Below are positions 37,042-47,103 of a stretch of DNA of 64,000 nt, in pieces. A model generated the notes under the pieces. The model was not told where the DNA came from and did not search any database. It worked only from the letters and a program-made list of their open reading frames with translations. Source of the DNA: Hyaloperonospora brassicae (lineage: Eukaryota > Oomycota > Peronosporomycetes > Peronosporales > Peronosporaceae); the NCBI GenBank assembly GCA_947650285.1, contig CANTFL010000199.1, positions 62,001-126,000 on the forward strand, read 5' to 3'. The stretch's first letter is position 1. Each line of letters begins with the position of its first letter. Made by a program: the position numbers and the translations under genes.

Positions 37042-38839
37042 TCAAAAATCGACCTCAGATGAGGGAGCACGCGACAATGAGGCATAGAGCGATCGAATCT
37101 GCTGGCCAAGTCCAGCCTGTTGCTGCAACAGCAGTCGGTTCTGACCCTCGAGGTCTTTTGGCTGGGCTTGGCTTTTCGATAGTCGTGTATTTTGGCCACC
37201 TCTACCAGGCAGAATCGTTTCGGCCGAGACCGAAGTCGCAGGTGTGCTTGGCTGCATCTCCACACCAGTCGTCGCACCAGACTGATGAGCAAGCAGCTTC
37301 TGCTGTTTCTGGATCTCGTATCGGCGGCGACAGCGTTCCCGCTCACGCAGACGCTGCTCTTCGGTCGCGTTTTGGCGTCGTATACGGCTCCTTTGCGCCT
37401 CCCGATTGCGCTGTTGCTCGGTCGCATTCTGACGACGCTCACGGGAGCGCTTCACCTCCCGTTCCCGAGCATCTTGAGATGCCTCAGCACGGCGCACCCG
37501 ACTCCGCGCGCGTTCTTCGATTCGCTGCCGTTTCCTCACCCGTCTTTCCGCATCCGCTTGCCGTTGAGCGGGCGTCAACCGCTCTCGTCGACGTCTACTA
37601 CGCTCCGCCTCAGCTTTTCGAGCTTCAGGGGTCGCTTTCATTCGACGAATGCGGCTGCGATCAGCTTCAGCTGACTGCCTTGGAGTTGAAGGTAAAGGCG
37701 ACGTCCCGTGCTCGCCACTCAGCCACGTCCATCCACAAGTGGCTTCTAGTGGTTGTGCTCCTGAACTTCCTCCTACCACTCCAGAACAATCTGGGCCTTG
37801 ACCGGCTGCTGAGACTGGCTCGTGACTCGGAAGAATTCCCAGCGGTTGGCAAGATGAAGATCTTCCCACGGCCGGCAACATCCTGAGAAAATCATTGTAT
37901 GCAACGTCGTGGGACTGACATATGTGTAGCAAAGCTTGACGCCGGCCCAATTCATTAGGCTCGAAAGCATGTGGCACCTCACTCGTTTTCCGAGCCACTT
38001 TGCATCTATGGCCAGCAACACAGCATACAATTACCATCACGTTTTCTCTCTCGACATAGTAAACAAGTAAGCACGCGCCGTACAGTCGACACGACCAGCA
38101 CTCCCTCTCCGCAATTTCACCCCATTTATTGTCTTGCATGGAAATCTACAACCGCAACAACAACAACAACCGCAACAACAACAACAACAACCGCAACAAC
38201 AACAACCGCAACGACAACAACGGCACCCAAAATGACAATAACATCAGCCACAGTATCACAGGGCAACAACAATAACAGCATCAGCAGCCACCATCGCAAT
38301 TACACAATAACCATAGACAGTAACAAATTAGCAATGCGTCAGCTTCCACGCCAGCCACAGCGCCACCAACAACTCGTACCATTCTTTTCTCAGTGGACTT
38401 GAGCTGACTGAACCACGCCGTCGCATCTTTCTTGCGTCGCGGGCCAAATCGCACGCGCTGGTTCTCTTCTTCCGTGTGGCCATTGAACCGGTACAGCACG
38501 TTTTTCAAATGACACGTTTTAAAATGCGTCACAAAATATCTGATGCCACCGCACAAACAGCAACAACAACACAAATAGTATCAGATAAACAATAGTCGAG
38601 ATGGAGAAAACCCACCAGCTTGTGGCACTAGCCAAAAGAGTTGTCGTCTCAGAAAACCCCAAACTGCCCTCAATGAACACGAACGAAACGCACCGCGGGT
38701 GCCGTAGGAAGTCAAAGAAGAAGTTTTCATTGCACTCTTCGCACCGGATGAGGTTTGCGCGGATACGGTCAAAGTGCTCGTCGATTCGTGGACCACCAGC
38801 AGCAGTAGCCGCTGCTGCGTGGCAGTCGGTCAGCTCCAT
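37042..38839 (-). CDS. Zinc-finger protein with 19-residue Arg-rich repeats
   Basis: My model joins 38839-38694, 38539-38380 and 38145-37042 (minus strand) with agreeing phases, giving 469 residues. The first join makes a C2-H-CH type zinc finger: CEEC (about residues 34-37), then YFVTHFKTCH. A basic patch (FGPRRKKDA) follows. Exon 3 holds about six tandem arginine-rich units from about residue 265 to 376, for example RSRIRRMKATPEARKAEAE, RSRERRQNATEQQRNREAQ and RSRIRRQNATEEQRLRERE, with a 19-residue period and one short unit of about 13. These resemble the DNA-binding STPR repeats of insect FMBP-1, which have a 23-residue period. A glutamine-rich stretch ends the protein. A nuclear DNA- or RNA-binding role is inferred. 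The exon 2-3 join and the hydrophobic segment at the start of exon 3 (YGACLLVYYV) are uncertain; that segment may belong to an unrecognised intron. Confidence 0.55.
38150..38220. repeat. (CAA)n/(CCGCAA)n simple repeat in intron
   Basis: About 70 bp of interrupted CAA triplets within the second intron of the zinc-finger gene. On the gene's sense strand it reads (GTT)n. Confidence 0.85.
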
Positions 38840-39102
38840 ACTGTCTGAAAAACAGTCCGCGAAGGCCACACACACACACACACGCGCACTGCGGTTGACT
38901 CAAAGCCGTTTTTAATAGCCGCGTGAGCGGGTGCGGAAATTAGAAACGCCCTATAGAGCGATCGCTCGATGGGCTAAAGTCGAGATGTACAGTCGGTGGC
39001 ACAAGTTTTCAAGGGCACTGGGATTGGTCACTCGCGCGGGGGACTTCGCCGGTGCGGCCAACAACACAGTGGGCGACGACCAAAGGCGGACAATCGACCC
39101 CA

Positions 39103-40093
39103 ATGGCGCGCGTGTTTGTGGGCAATTTGCCCGAAGACGTGCGAGAGCGGGACCTGTCGGACAAGTTCGACCGCTTTGGCCGCATCGCCAGCGTGCGCAT
39201 CAAGTTCCCGGCGCGTCCGCCGCCTTTTGCTTTCATTGTGCGATTGCTCTCTGGACTGAATAAAACATTGGGCTTATTAATGAGGACATGATCTTTGCGT
39301 GTATGTGTTTTAAACTAATGGTGTGTGTTTTCTATCCTTGTGATTTTTTTATGTCTTTTGTCTGTTTGTCTATCTGTCTGTCTGTGGGTTTGTTGGAATC
39401 GGATGGATAGACATATGATAGCGAACAAGACGCTAGTGACGCTGTGCGGTCGATGAACAAGTAGCGACAATGTGTGGGGCATGAACGAGGACAACGGCCA
39501 CGAGACTCATGTTGTTCGTCTGTTTGATGTGTGTGTTGTATGTGTGTGGCAGCGCAAGTTTTGGCGGCAGTCGCCTGCGGGTCGAGATGTCTCGCGGCGT
39601 GGACGACGCTCGGTACCAGTATATAAAAAACCGTATGCATGTTGTGGTGTTTAAAACAAGTGTACTTATGGGTTGTGTGTGTGTGTTGTTGTGTGCTGTA
39701 TGTTTGTGCAGCCCCCGCGGCACGCAATTTCGCGTCACGCTTACGGGGTTACCTGATTCCATGAGCTGGCAAGACCTCAAGGACTTTCTCCGGAAAGGAG
39801 GAGACGTTGTCCATAGTGACGTCGATCGTCGTGGCAATGGCACGGCTTCGTTCGCTTCGCAAGAGGAGATGGATCGTGCCATTCGCAAATTGGACGGCAC
39901 GGACCTGGACGGAGATCGCATTCGGATTCGAGGAGAGGAGACTGGAGGACGCTTGCAGTCTGCCTCGCGCTCGCGTTCGAGATCTCCGCCTCGACGTGTC
40001 AGTCGTAGACGCTCGCCGTCCCGCTCTCGGTCCCCGCGTCGGCCTAGCAGCCGCATCGGTCGGCGTGACCGTGATCGATCGCGCTCGCGTTAG
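39103..40093 (+). CDS. SRSF1: SRSF1-like splicing factor (two RRMs, RS tail)
   Basis: SR proteins bind exonic RNA and recruit the spliceosome in the nucleus. Exons 39103-39237, 39411-39460, 39553-39612 and 39712-40093 join with perfect phases to 208 residues, somewhat shorter than human SRSF1 (248). RRM1 has RNP2 VFVGNL (residues 4-9) and RNP1 PPPFAFI (39-45), then DASDAVRSMN and FGGSRLRVEMSRG. The second, atypical RRM carries the diagnostic SWQDLKD motif (100-106) and DLDGDRIRI. The tail from about 140 is rich in RS/SR dipeptides (SRSRSRSPPRR). Introns are 173, 92 and 99 bp and unusually rich in TG and TCTG repeats. The start codon lies 263 bp from the divergently transcribed zinc-finger gene, so a shared promoter is likely. 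It is tail to tail with VPS26. Confidence 0.9.
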
Positions 40094-40372
40094 AGGCGTC
40101 CGTGTGAACGACGCACTGGCTGCTGGTCGATAAGCCGGAGCGGAGATTGCAGCAGCTTGCTGTTGTCGACGGCACCTAAAGCGCTTACCAGCGGAACATG
40201 ACGCAAGCAGAGAATACCAAAGCTTTGTTCGACGCCTTGAGCGTAACTCTTGTCGTGCTTGACGCCTGCGCCGCATGCCATGGTTGGACATGCGGACTTG
40301 TTTTGCCTATCCACCAGCTGTCCTGCTTGCCGCTACAGCTCATCTGGCTGTGAAATGCGAGTGAAGAATGTT

Positions 40373-41308
40373 TCACCCGACTGTCTTTCGCCAAAGTGTG
40401 ATCTCTTGCTGTTTGAAGTAGCGGCAGTCGTCCTCATCCACCAACACGAGGTTCAAGAAATACGTGACGGAAAACTGGCCGTGCACGTTGTAATACGTGG
40501 GTGTGAGTGCATAAGGAGCGAGGTACATGCGAACAGGAATACTCTCGCCTTCAACGGGAGCACCGTCCATGACTTCAAACTTGGCGATCGTGTCACGCTC
40601 ACTGCGTCGAGGAGCTCCAGACGTTACACTCTCGCGACGCAAGATGGCCAGCTCCATGTGCTTGATCTTGATCTGCACCACTACAAACGAAATCCTGCCG
40701 ACCACCACGTCATTAAGGTGGTACGTCGACTTGCCATACTTGAACTCAATGTGCAGACACTCTTCAATGCCCACTTCCATCTTCAGCGGTCCATTAGACA
40801 TCGCAGGTGAGGGCACAACCTGCTGAATGCACACACCTTGTTCGTGTACGACACTACTCGCGTACTTCCCCCTGGCCAAAGTAGCTCGAAGACCGTATCT
40901 CAATGTCACACGGCGGCCATAGTAACTGTCGTAGAGTGCACCCACATTGGCAAAGTCAAACGCAAAGCTTTCGTCGCCTTCCAGCACCTGTCCACTCGAT
41001 TGCAAAGCTCGAGAACAGCTCAACACTTCGTGGCGCGCAGCACTGCGGTCGAGTTCCTGCTCGATGTAGCCAACAAGTTCCAAGGTCAGTCCCCTGTGCT
41101 CCAATCGTTTGCCCGACTCCACTGTTACAATTAACTTTCCGCAAATAGCTTCGCCGTCACAAAAAAGCGGTGCGTCGGTAACATGGCTACGTTTTCGAAC
41201 GTCGTCGATAGGCGGAAGCGTGAGGTTTTTTACACGGTCCTGCGGCCGCTCGAAGGCGAAAGTGAGCGCCGCGGAGGGCACGCGCAGGTTAAACACATTC
41301 TGTTGCAC
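40373..41308 (-). CDS. VPS26: Retromer subunit VPS26
   Basis: VPS26 is the arrestin-fold subunit of retromer, which retrieves cargo from endosomes. The frame gives 311 residues, near the usual 320-330, and carries family text throughout: PLFCDGEAICGKLIV, GKRLEHRGLTLELVGYIEQE, DSYYGRRVTLRYGLRAT, KMEVGIEECLHIEFKYGKST, YHLNDVVVGRI, IKIKHMELAILRRE, AKFEVMDGAPVEGESIPVRM and YFKQQEITLWRK. These match VPS26A/B rather than VPS26C. The 5' end is unresolved: the frame begins at a GTG after an in-frame stop, and no ATG precedes the conserved part. The bases GCAACAG before the VFNLRVP codons could be a splice acceptor, implying a small upstream exon that I could not place. It converges with the SRSF1-like gene, with 279 bp between stops. 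Confidence 0.88.
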   Translation of the reverse strand: MQQNVFNLRVPSAALTFAFERPQDRVKNLTLPPIDDVRKRSHVTDAPLFCDGEAICGKLIVTVESGKRLEHRGLTLELVGYIEQELDRSAARHEVLSCSRALQSSGQVLEGDESFAFDFANVGALYDSYYGRRVTLRYGLRATLARGKYASSVVHEQGVCIQQVVPSPAMSNGPLKMEVGIEECLHIEFKYGKSTYHLNDVVVGRISFVVVQIKIKHMELAILRRESVTSGAPRRSERDTIAKFEVMDGAPVEGESIPVRMYLAPYALTPTYYNVHGQFSVTYFLNLVLVDEDDCRYFKQQEITLWRKTVG

Positions 41309-43117
41309 GCCACAGGAGCGAACGCATAGTTAGGTACTGGACACGCTTCGAGATAGAACAACGACTGAAAGAAGAGACGACGCGTGACGTGCCATTGAGG
41401 TTTGCCAGCGACGGATTTCAGAAGCGCTAATGCTGCTGAGAAGTAATGTATGCCGTTCTGTGGGGTTTGGCGCCCTCGTTTTGTTGCACTTGTTGGTTTA
41501 TTTTGGGCAATTTAGTGTGCCACTTCACAGCCGACTTTTGGGCGTGCGTAACACGGCAGTACCAGACGACAGCGACGGGACATACCGAAACGGCCGTGTG
41601 ATATTCAGTTTTCGACAATGCATTGCGTGTGTTTCAACTGGCTTTAGGATTGTGGAATCGATTATGGTTTGCGAACGTGAATGGATTCGAACACCGTTTT
41701 GCTACGGTCGCAAAGCCTATTGTGACAGAGTTCACCACTACAAGTCCTGTGAACGAAATCGAGGAACAAGCTCTTACGCTCGCCGTGAATAAGCAAACTC
41801 GTCCAGAAAGATGTATGGGGTATTGACTAGTACGCTTTATTCGTCATGGATTATCAGGTTTGGCGCTAGCAATTGGGATGGGCGTTGTGAGGTGCGATCT
41901 CCACAGTGTTGCCGTGAATGTTGTGTGTTGACGCAACTCGATGGTGCAGCTCGCATGCTCGAAAAGCGATGCGAGTCCTACAAAGGCGGCGGCTATTCTC
42001 GCCAGTTTAACTATGTCAACAACGTGCGACCAACGAAATCGAATTTACTGATGAGGACTGCAAAGTCGGGCATCTTTCCGGGGCCGAGCGAGTAGAATTA
42101 CTATACACTTTACAAACTACTGACTTATAGGGGTCTCGCGCTCTGCGATTCAAAGTTAGCTTTGATCGCTCTCGAAATCTTCATCGCTACGAACGAGAGA
42201 GCTCAAAAAGGAAGACGTGCCATACCAAAATCGGTACGACACTCGCACAAGATTCAGAAATGGCTTTACCGGCGCAGCAACTTGTATAAGTCACACCAGC
42301 AAACGCTGAAGGCAGATTGCAAATCGCATATTGACGTTGTCGTACTTGATGTGTCTCAGCGTACCTTACAAACACACAGACACACTGAAAGATGCTGCCG
42401 ATTAGATCAAGTTTTGCCTTACGCGTGGTCACAGGTAGCTTCGCCCTTTCAGCTTGCCACAAGCTTAAAAATTGAAGCTATCTATGGAATAGGTATCACA
42501 TTTGGGTAAAACATACAATTACCACGATATACATAAACGTAATTCCGCGACAATGCGGTTATCGCGTACTTGGTGGTCAAGCTGCTTATCATGTAGCGCC
42601 GGAAGTGCGATGCTCTGAAAAGTCTTACTTCTCTGTGCTGTTTTCCCTCAATCGCGCTGAGTCAGTCACGTCTGGCTCTTGCACCGATTGATAAGGTTAT
42701 AGAAAAGTTGCTGCTGGTCTTCGATGCGAGGACAAATCTAGGTAGTGTCCAGTCAGCAGTACTTCACAACTTGCCTACGATCGATGCTTATGTTCACGAC
42801 TACGTGTCGCCCGCTGCAATCCATGAAGCCACCCATATCGTATAGCAGACGCTTCGTTCAAAAGCGCAGTCGACAAAGATCCATCTATTCTCAGAATTGA
42901 CGTCCATCACTATACTCAAGCGACCAATTGCAATCCGGCTATAAGATAACAACCTCAATAAACGACTACAAAGCACACGTCGGTCTTTCACTGCGAACTT
43001 ACAAGATATGCGGTTTAGCAGGTACCGGTTGACGAAAACCGGTTTACCAGTCCCTCTCCAGTATCTTCCAGCCTTGTTGTTGTCATCGCGTCGGAACAGC
43101 ATCTGATTCCACTTTCA
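41309..43117. other. Intergenic, nothing firm recognised
   Basis: This should contain the missing first exon of VPS26 at its left end and the promoter of the RanBPM-like gene at its right end. Other frames are short and without motifs. No RNA gene was recognised. Confidence 0.5.
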
Positions 43118-45529
43118 ATGAACATGGACCCGCGGTACGTGGCCTCGGAAGGTCTCTTGCACGCCGATCGCTGCACTGCCGAGTACATCGGACGTGCTGC
43201 ACATCGCGCAGACGCTGTGTGCTTCCGTGCCAGTCGTGCTGCAGTCGCTCGTGCGCCATTGGCCATACCACGCACATTTTACTATGAGACTCTGATTATG
43301 GCTACATCCCCGACCGCCAAAACATCTGCGCTATCGGTACCTGTGAGACTTAATACCCAAACGACGCCGACCTCACATCGAGCGGCTGGGGCACCACTGC
43401 GTCACGACGCTACTGTGCGATTGCCCCACAACCAAAGCCAAAGCCCACTTTTGGAGTCAATGGACACTGAAGACGTGTTAATGGCTACTGCTACAGACGC
43501 GTTGCCAGTGGAACGACCTGCGAGTATTAATTTCTTGTCGACTCGTCGATTGACGGAGCACTTGCAGTCAATCATTGACCGACCACAAGTCGGACGTAGC
43601 ACGGACAAGCACAATTGCGAGCACGGCATTGCTGTCGGTTTTTTATTGGACAAAGCAGAGCCAAAGCGTGCAACATGGGGGCCGAAGGTGCCGTCCTGTG
43701 CGCTATCTTGTCGGTCCAATGGTGCTTCGGAGGCTGAGGTACCACGTATGGAAGTCAAGCACTGGACGCAGAGGACAATGTCAGGTATCGTGGCCGGCGA
43801 GGAGTCGGACAAGGAGGAGGAGGAGGAGAAAGCAGAAGAGACAAGAGCAAAGGATCAGGAGACGACGCGACCTGCGATCGTACATGAAGATTTGCACCAA
43901 CTTGTCAATTCGGTGGCCTACGTGGGCAAAACAGGTCGCGTTGTCGCTCGTCAACGAAAGTGGTTGAAGTGTCAACGATATGGAGCAGGAGATGTTGTGG
44001 GGTGTGGCATCCTCTTTGACACAAACACGTTCTTTTTCACGCTGAATGGCAGCTTGGTAGGCATGTTGGCAGCTGCAGATGTGCAAAATTTGGACACTTT
44101 CGAAGAAGGTACAGACTCGGAGGAAGACGAGAGCGGTGTAGGTAGCTTGGCGGAGGATAACGAAGACGAGAAGGACGGTTTGGTGGACGACAATGGCATG
44201 TGGATCCCACCGGGTGGATGCAATGATGTTGATATGGAAGAGACTGGCGGTTGTAGTAGGGTCAAGCACGTACTGTATCCTTGTGTGAGTCTGCACGGTG
44301 CTGGCGAATGTGTACGTGCGATATACGAAGCTGAGGATTTCCTGTTCGACCTACCGGAGTTTGAACGGCAGATTCAAAAGGAGCGCCAAGAGGCATTGCT
44401 GGCAGATCGTGAAAGACTGAGGAAAACGGACGTCGCGTGTGAAAGCGATTGGTCCGATCACAAGACTGACACTGTGGTAAACGATCTGTTGCAGGACTTC
44501 TTTCTGCACAACGGCTATGAAAGTGCATACAAGGCGTTAAAAGCAACTCTTGAGCCTATGAGACGGCAACGTCTATCGCCAGACGGTATGGACGTGGTCG
44601 ACAATAATGAAGTTGAAGCGAGTACTGTGAGTAGCGTTAGGGATGCGAAAAAAGGTGTTCAAGCAAAGATGTCAGAAAGGGAGGACGCGCAGTCGGGTTT
44701 GCACATTGAAATGAAGAAAGCGATGTGCGAGTCGCTCGGCTTACGCCATGAGGTGCGTGAGCACATTCGTTGCTGTCGTACAGCGCAAGCGTTGACAGTG
44801 ATCGAGCAACAGGCACTCGTGGCAGCTCGGACAGATCGCCGTTCTCGTCAATGGAGAAAACTGATTCAGTCCTGTCGGATCCTTTGTGTTATCGACGTTT
44901 TGACTCGCAAAGGGGAGGCAAAGGTAGCCACTATCTCGTCGAAAGCATCGAATAGCGCACCACGTATGTTGACTACCGAGGAAGGCGAGTGTAATGGATG
45001 GAATGCGGAAGTGGCGATCGAGTTCGCACGTCAGATGTTTGGATCGTTCAGCGAAGTCGCGACTAACGGAAAGCGTAAAAGACTAGAGCGTAGCAATGGG
45101 GTACGGAAGCAATGCGATGACTCACACGACGTCGCGCTTGCCATGAGCTTGCTCCTCTACGGCCAGCGCGACAGTATACCCAAGTCTAGTCGAGCCCGGC
45201 GATTTTTGATGCCCGAGTTTCGCGAATCAGTAGCCGAGCAGCTGAATGAGTTACTATTGATGTCTAACGATGACGCGAAGACAGCACCGCGAGCGTCAGC
45301 GCTTGAAAAGTATATGGCAGACCACGAAAAATTACGGAAAGAGTGTCTGAACCGAGGTTGTCGTGTATATCCGGAAAGCAGCGGCGATAGCGTAAGCAAG
45401 AACATGTTGCGTCGACGGAGAGCCTCAGTATCTTCCACTTTGGACAAGTTTTCGTCATCGTCAAGTGAACAGGACGATCATTCAGCTGGTGATGATAATG
45501 ATGATGACGACGACGACGATGACGAGTAG
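43118..45529 (+). CDS. RanBPM/RanBP9-like SPRY-LisH-CTLH protein
   Basis: RanBP9/10 (yeast Gid1) is a scaffold of the CTLH/GID ubiquitin ligase. The single open frame encodes 803 residues. A SPRY domain begins early (SEGLLHADRC, FYYETLIM) and its later strands appear around residues 270-310 (VVGCGILFDTNTFFFTLNGS, then SLVGMLAA) and 385-400 (LYPCVSLHGAGECVRA). It is split by large low-complexity or acidic insertions (EEEEEKAEETRA; EEGTDSEEDESG). A LisH motif follows at about 454-485 (VVNDLLQDFFLHNGYESAYK), then CTLH/CRA-like helices (MCESLGLRHEVREHIRCCRT; AEVAIEFARQMFGSFSE; VAEQLNELLLMS). The end is a Ser/Asp-rich tail with an uninterrupted aspartate run. The frame stays open upstream of the ATG, so an upstream coding exon is possible. 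Confidence 0.82.
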   Translation: MNMDPRYVASEGLLHADRCTAEYIGRAAHRADAVCFRASRAAVARAPLAIPRTFYYETLIMATSPTAKTSALSVPVRLNTQTTPTSHRAAGAPLRHDATVRLPHNQSQSPLLESMDTEDVLMATATDALPVERPASINFLSTRRLTEHLQSIIDRPQVGRSTDKHNCEHGIAVGFLLDKAEPKRATWGPKVPSCALSCRSNGASEAEVPRMEVKHWTQRTMSGIVAGEESDKEEEEEKAEETRAKDQETTRPAIVHEDLHQLVNSVAYVGKTGRVVARQRKWLKCQRYGAGDVVGCGILFDTNTFFFTLNGSLVGMLAAADVQNLDTFEEGTDSEEDESGVGSLAEDNEDEKDGLVDDNGMWIPPGGCNDVDMEETGGCSRVKHVLYPCVSLHGAGECVRAIYEAEDFLFDLPEFERQIQKERQEALLADRERLRKTDVACESDWSDHKTDTVVNDLLQDFFLHNGYESAYKALKATLEPMRRQRLSPDGMDVVDNNEVEASTVSSVRDAKKGVQAKMSEREDAQSGLHIEMKKAMCESLGLRHEVREHIRCCRTAQALTVIEQQALVAARTDRRSRQWRKLIQSCRILCVIDVLTRKGEAKVATISSKASNSAPRMLTTEEGECNGWNAEVAIEFARQMFGSFSEVATNGKRKRLERSNGVRKQCDDSHDVALAMSLLLYGQRDSIPKSSRARRFLMPEFRESVAEQLNELLLMSNDDAKTAPRASALEKYMADHEKLRKECLNRGCRVYPESSGDSVSKNMLRRRRASVSSTLDKFSSSSSEQDDHSAGDDNDDDDDDDDE

Positions 45530-47103
45530 AGGGTTGAGATTGTCAGCATCCTGAGGAGCTTGGATATTGGCGAAGGAATAGAATGAGATTCGTGCGCTTT
45601 TCATGACATGCAGATATTGAGCAAAGTGCATGCGATTACTATGCATCCACTGGACAGTATGCAACGATGGATGTTACTTTCGCCATTTCGGATCGAATAG
45701 ACCTGTCTCAATTTGGTGAAGAAGTGCTACGGCTACGAATGAATGCCAGTCGGCTTGATGCAGTTACCTACCCCACGCGATTCTAGAACATGAGCAGAAG
45801 TATTTGCGAAGAACGAACTACTCCCTACGGGTCTGTGGCAACTAGATTTCCCAGTACGCTTATCAGAGGGGTCGTCGTTTGTCAACCTTTCGGGTTCGGG
45901 TGATTGAAGCCACGAAGTGATTGTAGGAGATAACGCGCAAGCAAAAAGCCTCTTGGTAGCGCCAAAAGCAGTGACAAGACCTGAGGCTACGTAAGAAGTA
46001 TAGAAAGTCTAGAATGGAAGACCAGCGGTGTGCCGTCCATAGCGTGTGTCATCGATACCAAAGTCATCATAGAAGCCATTGCTACAGCCTCGTGGATTTG
46101 CCACGTCGTGCGAGGAATCATCCGACGGCGCGACATGTATTGTATGCTGAGTCGTGACAATGTCGAGTGCTGCCTCTTTGCGTCGCTCGATTAGACGCGT
46201 AGCTCATCGAAGTTACTGATACGACGCGAGAAAGCCGCAAATAGACTCGAACGAATTTCGGAGCTACAGTCGGAAGGGGAAGTCGTGGACATTGACAGCT
46301 AATCTGCTGGTCCAGGTGACAATCGTGCTGCCGGACAATGAAAAGGTCTCATGCACCGTTGTTGCTTCAATGCAGCGAAGCACGAGACCTCCAACAATAC
46401 CAGACCACTAGTTCCGACAAAGACAGCAGAACATCCATATGCTCACAAGTCCCTTGCGGGCAGCAAGAACGTGCAAGTGACGATCACGTTTGGATGTCGC
46501 AATACCGGGGCTCGATGATGGCACAGTCAAATTTGGGGATCGCAGATCTTCGTCCACTAACCGAAGCAGTTACTGCTGATCAACAACGATGACTTTTGAC
46601 GACGCATCGTGCACTGTATCACAAGTATCTTCGTCGCTCTAGCTGATCTGTCCTCGTGCGCAAAGTTTCATGACATATGTTACACTACGAGCCATGGAGT
46701 TCTCGTTCTTTCGATAAAAAGATGCCTCGACTTCACACAGCCAAACAATGAACCAGGAAAACGCCTCACAGACTTATCTCAGTGATATCCTGCGACACAT
46801 ACACGTACAAACACACACACACACAAACGGCTCCCATGTTATTGTCATGGCAACGTGGTGCAAGTAAGAACCAAAGACCCGTATGTCACATCTGTGCAGC
46901 TCAATGTAGCCATGTTGTACGAAAGAGTACGTTTTTTGCTCTTGGTGTTCGAGTTTTGTTGACGTTTGTCGTTCGCTGCAGAGGATATCTGTCATTGGCT
47001 CAGCCCGCTCTGCTTGTTCGTCTATTTCATCCAATCAAAACGCGAGCGTCTTCTGCCAGTCATTCGAAGAGCTCTGCAAGCCCTTCGAGGCCGAGTGACG
47101 AGC
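45530..47103. other. Intergenic, one (CA)n run
   Basis: No gene is recognised between the RanBPM-like gene and UTP25. A short (CA)n run sits at about 46809-46826. The UTP25 frame is open upstream to 46966, but that part lacks family similarity and is taken as leader. Confidence 0.5.

Noticed and set aside
36891..37886. 331-codon plus-strand open frame opposite the zinc-finger/repeat gene
   Set aside because: It mirrors the arginine-rich repeats in antisense and has no motif of its own; the minus-strand reading has splice sites and a zinc finger.
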